A stretch of 5,255 nt of DNA from Acidobacteriota bacterium (GCA_003225655.1 QIAW01000456.1:1-5255); one strand, 5' to 3'; positions 1-5,255 are shown, counted from the stretch's first letter. Made by a program: numbers and translations. The notes: a model not told the origin generated them from the letters alone.

Positions 1-1
1 A

Positions 2-1888
2 GCCTCGGCCTTGTTGGGATTCCCCAATCAGTTCCAGGGTCAATTGCCCGTTTTCGGCGGGGGACCGGTCAAATTTACCTACGCGATGTGGTCACCTTAC
101 ATCCAGGACGAATGGAAGCTCAGATCGAATCTAACCCTGAGTCTGGGCCTGCGTCTGGATGCTCTCACCCAACCGCGCACCGATGATGGCCGCATGTGGA
201 ATGCTCTCGATCTTTTCCGCAATCAATGGATCCTGGGCGCTTCCACCCTGCCGCCTTTGTGCAGCGTGGCAGGCAAAGCGCCTTGCATTCCCGATGGCGC
301 GCCGTTCTACACTCCAACAAGCAATGTGGGTTGCAATAATACAACCATTCCTTGCGATTTTCGCCTCGATCCCCATTTCGGGAATGTGGTTCTGGCGGGT
401 AAGCGCTTCTTCGCGCCGCCGCGAGTGCGTGACAACTGCGGGCCGCGCATTGGTATCGCCTGGCAGCTCTTCCATAACACTGTCATTCATGCCAGTTATG
501 GCCTCTACTACGATGCCATTACCACTCGCAGCCAGTATGCGCAGAATGATCTCGAGATGGCGGTATGGCCTGATGCCACTGCCTTCAATGGCACGGTGAA
601 CCCCACGGGCGTGACACCGGCGAATCTGGCTACGATCAACCAGATCAATGGGCACTTCCCAACTCCGCTGCCGCAAGTCAACCCCTGGAATCCGGTGAAC
701 ACCTTTGCGGATGACCCACATATTCAAGATGGTTATTCCCACCAGTGGAACTTTGAAATTCAAAACCAGATAACCTCCAGCACTATGTTCGCCATCGCCT
801 ACGTGGGCAGCTCCAATCATCGGCTGGCTTACACTGGTCTGGCCAATGCTGCCCGTCACGCTTCGCCCAACGGCACGCCCGCGGCAGTGATCGATGCCTT
901 AAAGCCCATGCCCTGGGTAACTTCTAACCTGCGCTATACCCAGAGCATTGCAACCTCCAATTACAATGCGCTTGAGGTCAAGGTGCAGCGGCGCTTCGTT
1001 AATGGTCTGCAGTCGTCGCTCGCCTATACGTGGGGAAAATCCATCGATACCAGCAGCGGCTTCTTCAACGTAGAGAACGGTGATGGTGGCAGCTCAGCCG
1101 TCCAAAACTACTTTGATATGCGCTCGGCCCGGGCTGTTTCCGGCTACGACATCACCCACTTCCTTTCCTGGGCAACGCTCTATGAGCTTCCCTTTGGGCA
1201 TGGAAAGAAATGGGTGCAGAGTGGTCCGCTCTCCTGGATCATAGGCAACTGGCAGGCCAATGCAATTCTCCAGGCCCGGACAGCCCAACCTTACACGGTT
1301 CAGATCGGTGGCGATGCCGCCAATATCGGCGGATCGACGGGTGGATTCCCCCCCTCCGCTTACGCTCGGCCGAATCTCATTGCTGACCCTTTCGTACCTG
1401 GGCCAGTGATGGCAAACCCTGATCCGTTGTGTCACCTGGCCTCAAACCAAGTGGATCCCACTGATCCAACTGGACAGCGCCATGGTCTTGCGCCTGTTTC
1501 GGTGCACAATCGCACCAACTGGTTTAACCCTTGTGCTTTTGCTGTTCCTTCCGGAGCATTCGGGACTTTGGGACGCGATACCTTCAGGGGGCCTGCGGTT
1601 TCGAATATGGATTTTGCTCTTTATAAGAGCATTCCTCTGCCCCGCGAAGGATGGAATGTTCGCTTCGAAGCTCAGGTCTTCAATCTGTTCAACATGCAGT
1701 CTTGGGCCAGCCCCAATACGTTGACCGTCGGTCAAGCTAGTCAAACCGGCGGCAGCATCTCGGGAAACAATAACTTTGCCACCATTGGAGGACAGCGTAT
1801 TGGTCTTGCAAGCGGAGGCCAGGTCACCGGTGTCGCCAATGGCAGTAACCCGCGCCAGATGCAATTTGGTCTGAAACTGCAGTTCTGA
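2..1888 (+). CDS. Oar-type TonB-dependent outer-membrane receptor, C-terminal part (5' end outside window)
   Basis: The frame is open to the left edge (first full codon at position 2), so the gene starts upstream; the TTG at 11 is not a credible start. The visible 628 residues are the beta-barrel of an Oar-like receptor. Family motifs in order: YIQDEWKL (about residue 33), GPRIGIAW and YGLYYD (147-170), SHQWNFEIQ (246), YNALEVKVQRRF followed by LAYTWGKSID (321-349), YELPFGHGKKW (394), WFNPCAF (507), RFEAQVFNLFN (554), and a last strand ending FGLKLQF with the terminal Phe expected of barrels assembled by BAM. Relatives are usually about 1,000-1,200 residues with an N-terminal carboxypeptidase-regulatory-like domain and plug, both missing here. 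The family imports or binds large substrates at the outer membrane using TonB energy; the ligand cannot be read from the sequence. Seven cysteines, four of them clustered at residues 87-118, are notable. The family call is secure. Confidence 0.95.
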   Translation, partial: ASALLGFPNQFQGQLPVFGGGPVKFTYAMWSPYIQDEWKLRSNLTLSLGLRLDALTQPRTDDGRMWNALDLFRNQWILGASTLPPLCSVAGKAPCIPDGAPFYTPTSNVGCNNTTIPCDFRLDPHFGNVVLAGKRFFAPPRVRDNCGPRIGIAWQLFHNTVIHASYGLYYDAITTRSQYAQNDLEMAVWPDATAFNGTVNPTGVTPANLATINQINGHFPTPLPQVNPWNPVNTFADDPHIQDGYSHQWNFEIQNQITSSTMFAIAYVGSSNHRLAYTGLANAARHASPNGTPAAVIDALKPMPWVTSNLRYTQSIATSNYNALEVKVQRRFVNGLQSSLAYTWGKSIDTSSGFFNVENGDGGSSAVQNYFDMRSARAVSGYDITHFLSWATLYELPFGHGKKWVQSGPLSWIIGNWQANAILQARTAQPYTVQIGGDAANIGGSTGGFPPSAYARPNLIADPFVPGPVMANPDPLCHLASNQVDPTDPTGQRHGLAPVSVHNRTNWFNPCAFAVPSGAFGTLGRDTFRGPAVSNMDFALYKSIPLPREGWNVRFEAQVFNLFNMQSWASPNTLTVGQASQTGGSISGNNNFATIGGQRIGLASGGQVTGVANGSNPRQMQFGLKLQF

Positions 1889-1913
1889 TCAAAGCGCATA
1901 ATTCTCAGTAGAT

Positions 1914-1956
1914 AAAAACGAGGCGGAAGCGACAAGCTTCCGCCTCATTCTTTTGT
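1914..1956 (+). terminator. Intrinsic terminator of the receptor gene, probably bidirectional
   Basis: A perfect 11-bp stem (1920-1930 GAGGCGGAAGC paired with 1936-1946) closes a 5-base loop, GACAA. It is followed on the plus strand by ATTCTTTTGT and lies 31 bases after the receptor stop codon. Five A residues at 1914-1918 become a T-tract on the minus strand. The same hairpin can therefore also stop transcription arriving from the convergent minus-strand gene that ends at 2147. I found no better terminator for that gene in between. Confidence 0.88.
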
Positions 1957-2146
1957 GCCGATAGTCACATGTGAGCTACCCGGCTCAGATGCGCCTTGGC
2001 TCAACATAGGATGAGGGGGTAAGTGGTCCGCATTGTTCCCCAGTTCGCGGGCAAAATATTTTCTTGGCGGTTCTCAGGTTCGATTCTCGAAGGTGCGACC
2101 AAGTACGCCCAGTCTGCAAAACTGCCGATCGCATCGCACGGCGGAA

Positions 2147-2416
2147 CTATTGGAAATCAGGGTCTTCAGTAATGTGAACGATGTTCTTCTGCAGACGAAA
2201 CTCGATTTGTTGGCCGCAGATCGGGCAAGAGGGAAACGTTTTGTTCTTTCGCATGAAAAAGTCTTTCTCCGGAAAATGAGCATGACGCACGATTCGATAG
2301 ATTCCCGAGATCCTGGCGGTCTCTCCGCTGTGCTGCTGTTCCTCATCAGGAGTTCGTGAGCCGGTATTGAATTGGTACAGTTCACTGTCTCGTTTGTTCT
2401 TCGGGTTGCCCATCAT
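2147..2416 (-). CDS. Small YjzC-like CxxC (zinc-knuckle) protein
   Basis: This gene encodes an 89-residue acidic/polar protein with no signal peptide or membrane segment, so it is probably cytoplasmic. The N-terminal 35 residues are low-complexity and charged. A compact domain follows: SGIYRIVRHAHFPEKDFF (about 37-54), then FPSCPICGQQIEFRL (61-75). This matches the pattern of small zinc-ribbon-like proteins (YjzC-like) common in acidobacteria: a Gly-x-Tyr strand, a His-containing turn, and a CxxC knuckle before a final strand. Only one Cys pair (C64, C67) is present. A metal site would need the histidines H45 and H47 or a second subunit; this is inference. The start is the first of two adjacent ATGs, chosen because AGGAGGT lies 6-7 bases upstream; a longer GTG start at 2491 would fall inside the sigma-54 promoter. 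The gene is monocistronic and convergent with the receptor. Biological role unknown. Confidence 0.8.
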   Translation of the reverse strand: MMGNPKNKRDSELYQFNTGSRTPDEEQQHSGETARISGIYRIVRHAHFPEKDFFMRKNKTFPSCPICGQQIEFRLQKNIVHITEDPDFQ

Positions 2417-2422
2417 CCTTCC

Positions 2423-2429
2423 ACCTCCT
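2423..2429 (-). promoter_or_regulatory. Strong ribosome-binding site of the CxxC gene
   Basis: The minus strand reads AGGAGGT here, with 6 bases before the ATG at 2416-2414. It is a near-perfect anti-16S match. It fixes the start over both the upstream GTG at 2491 and the second ATG at 2413. Confidence 0.8.
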
Positions 2430-2473
2430 GGAATAATTTGCGAGCTGCCTAGCGGAAGGGAACAGGAATGGAT

Positions 2474-2490
2474 ATGCAAGTTTTGTGCCA
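2474..2490 (-). promoter_or_regulatory. Sigma-54 (-24/-12) promoter of the CxxC gene
   Basis: The minus strand reads TGGCAC, five bases (AAAAC), then TTGCAT. The invariant GG (2489-2488) and GC (2477-2476) are separated by exactly 10 bases, as RpoN promoters require, and both half-sites match the consensus TGGCAC / TTGCW. Transcription would begin near 2464, giving a leader of about 48 bases before the strong ribosome-binding site. The assignment is by motif only; the cognate enhancer-binding protein is not in the window. Confidence 0.7.
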
Positions 2491-2547
2491 CCCTAGAAGA
2501 TTGAAAAATGGGGACTTAGATGAAACGCAAGCAGAGACTCGCATTTT

Positions 2548-2563
2548 CTTCCGAACTCGGAAG
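2548..2563. repeat. Inverted repeat upstream of the sigma-54 promoter
   Basis: CTTCCGA-AC-TCGGAAG is a 7-bp perfect inverted repeat with a 2-base centre at about 2555.5. That is roughly 90 bases upstream of the predicted sigma-54 start point. No T-tract follows on either strand, so it is unlikely to be a terminator of the upstream pilin gene. A dimeric activator site is plausible but unproven. The rest of 2491-2715 shows no supported gene. Confidence 0.35.
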
Positions 2564-2715
2564 TGACAAAAAGTTTCGCCCATGAAAGGTTGCCAGAAGA
2601 GATTATTTTCCAGGCAAAAAATCAGATCGACTGTTTTCTGCTGCTTATCGCATCAGCCCGGCAAAGAAAATCGCGATTGCGGCTTGTGGTTCGCCGAAAC
2701 GGCAAAAAAATGAAA

Positions 2716-3213
2716 TTAATGCGCCAGTGTTTGTGGCAACAACGCGAACGCGCAGGTTGTATTGTTGTTGGCCCCGCTGCCATCTTCCCGTATCACCCCA
2801 TCTTCAAGGGCGCAATATGACCGGTCGCCGGTGAATCCTACGGTGACCGGATAGCTGCCTACGCTGAACCCCATGGCATTACCCGTTACTCCATAGATGT
2901 AACCGTTTTTAGCGTTCGTTGGTGAAATGGCATTGGCCATGGCTGGGTCGATAAGGCAGGCACCTGCCGGGTTGGGGGATGCACACGAGGTCCCGGCCAG
3001 GTTCGCCATCGTGGGCGCATATCCTATGCTCGGATAGGAAGCTTGATATTGCATCTCTGCCGTGATCATCGTTCGTGTTCCAGATACCGCCGCAGCTTCA
3101 TTGGCCAAAATGCGGGCGCGCATCATGTTCGGGATCGCGATGGCTGCGATGACCAGCACAATTGCCACGGCAATCAGCAATTCGATCAGGGAAAATCCTT
3201 TTTGTTTGCGCAT
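2716..3213 (-). CDS. Type IV pilin-like protein (prepilin N-terminal methylation motif)
   Basis: The gene encodes a 165-residue prepilin. The leader MRKQKG is followed by the class III cleavage site G6/F7, FSLIELLIAVAIVLVIAAIAIPN, with Glu at mature position 5 (E11). Prepilin peptidase would cut and N-methylate it, leaving about 159 residues anchored by the hydrophobic helix (7-29). The C-terminal globular part has four cysteines (C77, C86, C134, C154), which could form two disulfides in the periplasm. It also has the segment NGYIYGV (103-109) and a DGVIRED stretch (138-144) resembling other acidobacterial pilin-like proteins. It could be a major or minor type IV pilin or a type II secretion pseudopilin; the sequence does not decide. 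The ATG at 3213 was chosen because it gives the normal short basic leader; an in-frame start at 3294 would add 27 unsuitable residues. The ribosome-binding site is weak (AGAAAGAG). No pilus assembly gene is adjacent. Confidence 0.92.
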   Translation of the reverse strand: MRKQKGFSLIELLIAVAIVLVIAAIAIPNMMRARILANEAAAVSGTRTMITAEMQYQASYPSIGYAPTMANLAGTSCASPNPAGACLIDPAMANAISPTNAKNGYIYGVTGNAMGFSVGSYPVTVGFTGDRSYCALEDGVIREDGSGANNNTTCAFALLPQTLAH

Positions 3214-3298
3214 ACTCTTTCTCTGAATTGAGTGATCGACTAGGGGGCATCTCTTGGGGGGCGATTCTTGAACCTGGAGGGTAAGGTGAAACAAGAGT

Positions 3299-3327
3299 AG
3301 TATTTCTTTTTGTTACGATGTTGGCAA
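3299..3327 (-). promoter_or_regulatory. Possible sigma-70 type promoter of the pilin gene
   Basis: On the minus strand TTGCCA (3327-3322) is followed after 17 bases by AATACT (3304-3299), 5/6 and 4/6 matches to the consensus hexamers. A start near 3292 would give a leader of about 79 bases containing two C-tracts. A GG-N10-GC sigma-54 site was sought because many pilA genes use RpoN, but the nearest match (TTGGCACG, minus strand, ending near 3346) lacks a proper -12 element. The evidence is weak. Confidence 0.3.
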
Positions 3328-3340
3328 TATTACTTTTGTC

Positions 3341-3354
3341 ATTGGCGTGCCAAT
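3341..3354. repeat. Inverted repeat in the divergent pilin/regulator region, candidate operator
   Basis: ATTGGC-GT-GCCAAT is a perfect 6-bp-arm inverted repeat with a 2-base centre. A further TTGGC lies at 3321-3325, 21 bases (two helical turns) from the TTGGC at 3342-3346, and each is followed by AATAT. The upstream copy overlaps the proposed pilin -35 hexamer. The arrangement suits a regulator bound as tandem protomers on one DNA face. That the neighbouring winged-helix protein is the binder is inference. Confidence 0.4.
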
Positions 3355-3465
3355 ATGGGATTTTCCTGGTTCAGAATGGAAATGCGATGTAAGACAGAAA
3401 TCGCGAAGCTACCGTAAGCAAAGATGTCCCATAAGACTCTCGGAGATTCGCCTTCGGTAAGTGCT

Positions 3466-3483
3466 TCAAACCGCATGGTTTGA
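3466..3483. repeat. Inverted repeat just upstream of the regulator gene
   Basis: TCAAACC-GCAT-GGTTTGA is a 7-bp perfect inverted repeat, extendable with a single-base bulge to GCT/AGC. It ends 43 bases before the regulator ATG and lies immediately upstream of the promoter-like GATAAT at 3510. It could be an autoregulatory operator or an RNA hairpin. It lacks a T-tract, so it is not a terminator. Confidence 0.35.
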
Positions 3484-3485
3484 GC

Positions 3486-3515
3486 TAGACCAGATGTGGG
3501 AAAGCGTGGGATAAT
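3486..3515 (+). promoter_or_regulatory. Possible promoter of the regulator gene
   Basis: GATAAT at 3510-3515 matches the -10 consensus at 5 of 6 positions. TAGACC at 3486-3491 is a 4/6 match to the -35 with an 18-base spacer. Transcription would begin near 3522, only about 5 bases before the ATG at 3527, implying an almost leaderless message. This is consistent with the absence of a good Shine-Dalgarno sequence there, but the promoter call is weak. Confidence 0.3.
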
Positions 3516-3526
3516 TGCAGACCGCA

Positions 3527-4876
3527 ATGGCTGAAGTCGAGAAGCCACTCGTGGAATTGCTCAATGATCCCCGACGGGCGCTAGTCAACCGCATAACCGC
3601 AAGCGAATCATTCGCCAAGTCTCCTCGTTTAAGAGAACTTCTTGTTTACCTTGCCCAGTGTGCTCTCCGGGAGCCACATTCGCCGCTCACGGAGCAGCAG
3701 GTTGGCGTCGCGGTTTTTAATCGGCCGTCAGGGTATGACACCAGCTCTGATACCGTGGTCCGCGTTCAGGCCTCCGAGGTGCGCAAGAGACTCAAATATT
3801 ATTTCCTCTCTGAGGGCCGCAACGAGCCGTTGGTCATGGAGTTGCCGCGAGGTTCCTACCTCCCCATTTTTAACCCCCGCGGACCTTTAGAAGGGGGCAG
3901 GGAACAAGCGCCTGGCTCTAACGGACAACTGGTGCCGGTTGCACCATCGGCAACGGCCATTGTGGGCCATCCTCAGAAGGTAGAGATATTGCATCCGGCA
4001 CAGAAGGCGCGATCGCTCTCGCAGCTCCTGCTGGCGGCCCTGCTGGTCATTGCTGTGGCCGCCTGCACGTGGCTTGCTTACCAGAATGTCCAACTGCGGA
4101 AAGGCTCGGCAAAGCCAACACCTTTTCTCAACCATTTTTGGACGCAATTTTTTCAAAACGAGCGGCCGACGGTGGTCGTTCCCTCTGACTTTAACCTCAT
4201 TGTCATTTCAGACGTGCTGGGACGTAATGTGCCTTTGAAGGAGTACACCAGCCACGATTATCCCAAATCACTGATCGATCCTTTGATCAAGGACCAAAAA
4301 ATAAACTATTTCGTCTCCAAGGCGGCCAGCCAGGGAGCCATAACTCCAAATGACGGTCCCATTCTCCACTCTCTCTCGTTTCTTTCCGAGCACTATCAAA
4401 TTCCCTTCCGGGTAATCTCGCCCCGGCAGGTGCAAATGGATTCCGACGATCCCGGTAACTTTATTCTGCTGGGGCACGAGCGCGCCAATCCCTGGGTAGC
4501 AATGTTTGAAGATCGCCTGAATTTCAGGCATCGTTACGATGACTCGATTCGCAAAGCCTCAATTGTCAACACCTCACCGCAGCCCGGAGAGAAACCGGTT
4601 TACACCTTCGAGAACCACCAGGAGACCTACGCTTTGGTTGCCTGCGTGCCGCGGCCCGGTGGAAAAGGCAATGCGCTCCTGCTTTTTGGTATTAGCCTGG
4701 CGAGCATCGATGGCGCCGGGCGCTTGGTGACCGATGAGACGGCAATGGCTAGGCTTTATTCTCACTTGGGCATCGGCATTTCCGACCGCATACCCTATTT
4801 TGAAGTTTTGCTTGAAAAGAAGCCTTCCGCACGCAATTACGAAATCATCGCCTATCGCATCATCAAGAATCCGTGA
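3527..4876 (+). CDS. Membrane-anchored winged-helix transcriptional regulator with periplasmic sensor domain
   Basis: The protein has 449 residues. Residues 27-115 form the DNA-binding domain typical of acidobacterial regulators: SESFAKSPRLRELLVYL, then a LTEQQVGVAVFNRPSGYD segment, then TVVRVQASEVRKRLKYYF as the probable recognition helix region, and LPRGSYLPIF as the closing wing. A linker of about 45 residues leads to one transmembrane helix (about 165-186, LLLAALLVIAVAACTWLAY). Residues 190-449 are then periplasmic, with motifs FILLGHERANPWVAMF (312-327), LNFRHRYDD, the segment SPQPGEKPVY (350-359) and ALLLFGISL (383-391). The plan resembles CadC/ToxR one-component sensors: a periplasmic signal alters DNA binding directly, without phosphotransfer. 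No receiver or kinase domain is present. The periplasmic domain matches no family I can name, and the ligand is unknown. ATG 3527 was chosen over an in-frame TTG at 3515; neither has a clear ribosome-binding site. It is divergent from the pilin, a plausible target. Confidence 0.85.
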   Translation: MAEVEKPLVELLNDPRRALVNRITASESFAKSPRLRELLVYLAQCALREPHSPLTEQQVGVAVFNRPSGYDTSSDTVVRVQASEVRKRLKYYFLSEGRNEPLVMELPRGSYLPIFNPRGPLEGGREQAPGSNGQLVPVAPSATAIVGHPQKVEILHPAQKARSLSQLLLAALLVIAVAACTWLAYQNVQLRKGSAKPTPFLNHFWTQFFQNERPTVVVPSDFNLIVISDVLGRNVPLKEYTSHDYPKSLIDPLIKDQKINYFVSKAASQGAITPNDGPILHSLSFLSEHYQIPFRVISPRQVQMDSDDPGNFILLGHERANPWVAMFEDRLNFRHRYDDSIRKASIVNTSPQPGEKPVYTFENHQETYALVACVPRPGGKGNALLLFGISLASIDGAGRLVTDETAMARLYSHLGIGISDRIPYFEVLLEKKPSARNYEIIAYRIIKNP

Positions 4877-4960
4877 TTCACGCCGTCCCGTTCTAGCGCT
4901 TGTTTGGCCGATGGAGATTGGAACTACCAGCGACTTAAATCGGACCAACGGGAATTTCTC

Positions 4961-4983
4961 ACTCTCCGTATGGGAGTTTTGAA
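4961..4983 (+). terminator. Weak intrinsic terminator candidate after the regulator gene
   Basis: ACTCTCC (4961-4967) can pair with GGGAGT (4972-4977) across a GTAT loop, giving about 6 bp with one bulged T. It is followed by TTT and a T-rich stretch, about 85 bases after the regulator stop. The stem is short. The rest of 4877-5133 is AT-rich and non-coding, with no convincing promoter. Confidence 0.35.
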
Positions 4984-5122
4984 CTTTGTTAGGATGTCAA
5001 CAGAGCCAAAACAATCTCTAAACCATTTTTTACTTTTCCCTTCTGCAATAAAAAATCTCCACTCCTGGGAATATTTTCACCCGCTCCGAGTTAATGACAT
5101 AGACGGTAATACACAACGGAGC

Positions 5123-5126
5123 AGGA
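5123..5126 (+). promoter_or_regulatory. Ribosome-binding site of the Tat-signal gene
   Basis: AGGA at 5123-5126 lies 7 bases before the ATG at 5134, with GGAG slightly upstream at 5118-5121. It supports this start, which is otherwise indicated by the Tat leader that follows. Confidence 0.5.
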
Positions 5127-5133
5127 AAATAAA

Positions 5134-5255
5134 ATGGCTGACACGGCAAAAGACGAAATCTCACACGACCACAACCATGACGGAATCGACCGCAGAGGTT
5201 TCTTGAAGTGCATGGCCTGGGCCGGCACCGGGGCCCTGTGCCTTTTCAAGGGCGG
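5134..5255 (+). CDS. Tat-exported protein, N-terminal fragment (possibly a metallophosphoesterase)
   Basis: Forty complete codons are visible and the gene runs off the right edge. The protein begins with a hydrophilic, His/Asp-rich stretch (HDHNHD at 11-16). A twin-arginine motif DRRGFLKC (19-26) follows, then the hydrophobic core MAWAGTGALCLF (27-38). R20-R21 with F23, L24 and K25 fits the Tat consensus RRxFLK, so a folded, probably cofactor-bearing protein is exported to the periplasm. The wording RRGFLKCMAWAGTG closely resembles the leader of Tat-dependent calcineurin-like metallophosphoesterases that I recall from acidobacteria and proteobacteria. No catalytic region is in the window, so that product name is tentative. 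The gene is co-directional with the regulator but 257 bp downstream, and is probably its own transcription unit. Confidence 0.75.
   Translation, partial: MADTAKDEISHDHNHDGIDRRGFLKCMAWAGTGALCLFKG

Noticed and set aside
131..859. Minus-strand 242-codon frame inside the receptor gene
   Set aside because: It lies entirely antisense to conserved Oar barrel motifs and its product shows no domain; it is a shadow of the real gene.
2026..2101. A complete tRNA gene ending at the CCA at 2099-2101
   Set aside because: There is no 5' acceptor strand complementary to AGGTGCG at the expected place, and I find no D-arm or anticodon arm.
2033..2359. Plus-strand 108-codon frame opposite the CxxC gene
   Set aside because: The minus-strand gene has a recognisable family pattern, a strong ribosome-binding site and a promoter; this frame has none of these.
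2563..2820. Plus-strand reading frame of 85 codons between the CxxC and pilin genes
   Set aside because: It starts at a GTG with no ribosome-binding site, its product resembles nothing I know, and its 3' part is antisense to the secure pilin gene.
3240..3265. Two C-tracts (C6 and C5) in the pilin leader as a phase-variation or regulatory repeat
   Set aside because: The tracts are short and non-coding, with no hairpin or convincing repeat unit; probably incidental.
3330..3352. Sigma-54 promoter for the pilin gene (minus-strand TTGGCACG)
   Set aside because: The -24 half is good, but the base pair at the required -12 position is AC, not GC, and no TTGC lies at the right spacing.
3339..3548. 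Minus-strand 69-codon frame in the divergent control region
   Set aside because: It overlaps the regulator start, has no ribosome-binding site or recognisable product, and covers the inverted repeats.
5066..5093. ECF-type promoter (GGAAT-N16-AGTT) upstream of the Tat-signal gene
   Set aside because: Both elements are poor matches and the -10-like box is not a known ECF consensus; no promoter could be supported here.

Overview
This window looks like a chromosomal segment of an acidobacterium (Acidobacteriota, probably the class Terriglobia). This is inferred from the gene families, not from a marker gene. The families are a large Oar-type TonB-dependent outer-membrane receptor, a membrane-anchored winged-helix regulator of the 'SPRLRELLVYL ... 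VVRVQASEVRKRL' kind that is expanded in that phylum, a stand-alone type IV pilin-like protein, and a small YjzC-like zinc-knuckle protein. Base composition is moderate GC and looks even, and I see no transposase, integrase, phage gene or CRISPR array.

Layout. Positions 1-1888 (+) hold the C-terminal 628 residues of the receptor; its N-terminus lies before the window. A strong intrinsic terminator follows at 1914-1956. It has A- and T-tracts on both sides, so it can serve both the receptor and the convergent minus-strand gene. Positions 1957-2146 hold no gene I can support, only short palindromes and a fragment resembling a tRNA 3' end. On the minus strand, 2416-2147 encodes an 89-residue CxxC protein with a strong ribosome-binding site and a well-formed sigma-54 (-24/-12) promoter. 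Positions 2417-2715 are otherwise non-coding and contain a 7-bp-arm inverted repeat at a suitable distance for an enhancer site. Minus-strand 3213-2716 is the pilin. The 313-bp region 3214-3526 is a divergent control region with two inverted repeats and weak promoter-like elements for each direction. Positions 3527-4876 (+) encode the transmembrane regulator. After 257 bp with a weak terminator candidate, 5134 to the window end is the start of a Tat-exported protein, possibly a metallophosphoesterase.

How the genes may work together. The regulator has a cytoplasmic DNA-binding domain, one transmembrane helix and a periplasmic domain of about 260 residues, so it resembles a CadC/ToxR-style one-component sensor. 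It is divergent from the pilin gene, and an inverted repeat lies beside and overlaps the likely pilin promoter, so regulation of the pilin by this protein is a reasonable but untested inference. The receptor, the small zinc-knuckle protein and the Tat-exported protein appear to be separate transcription units. No complete new system is visible. The most unusual points are the sigma-54 control of the tiny CxxC gene, the pilin/regulator divergent pair and the unnamed periplasmic sensor domain.
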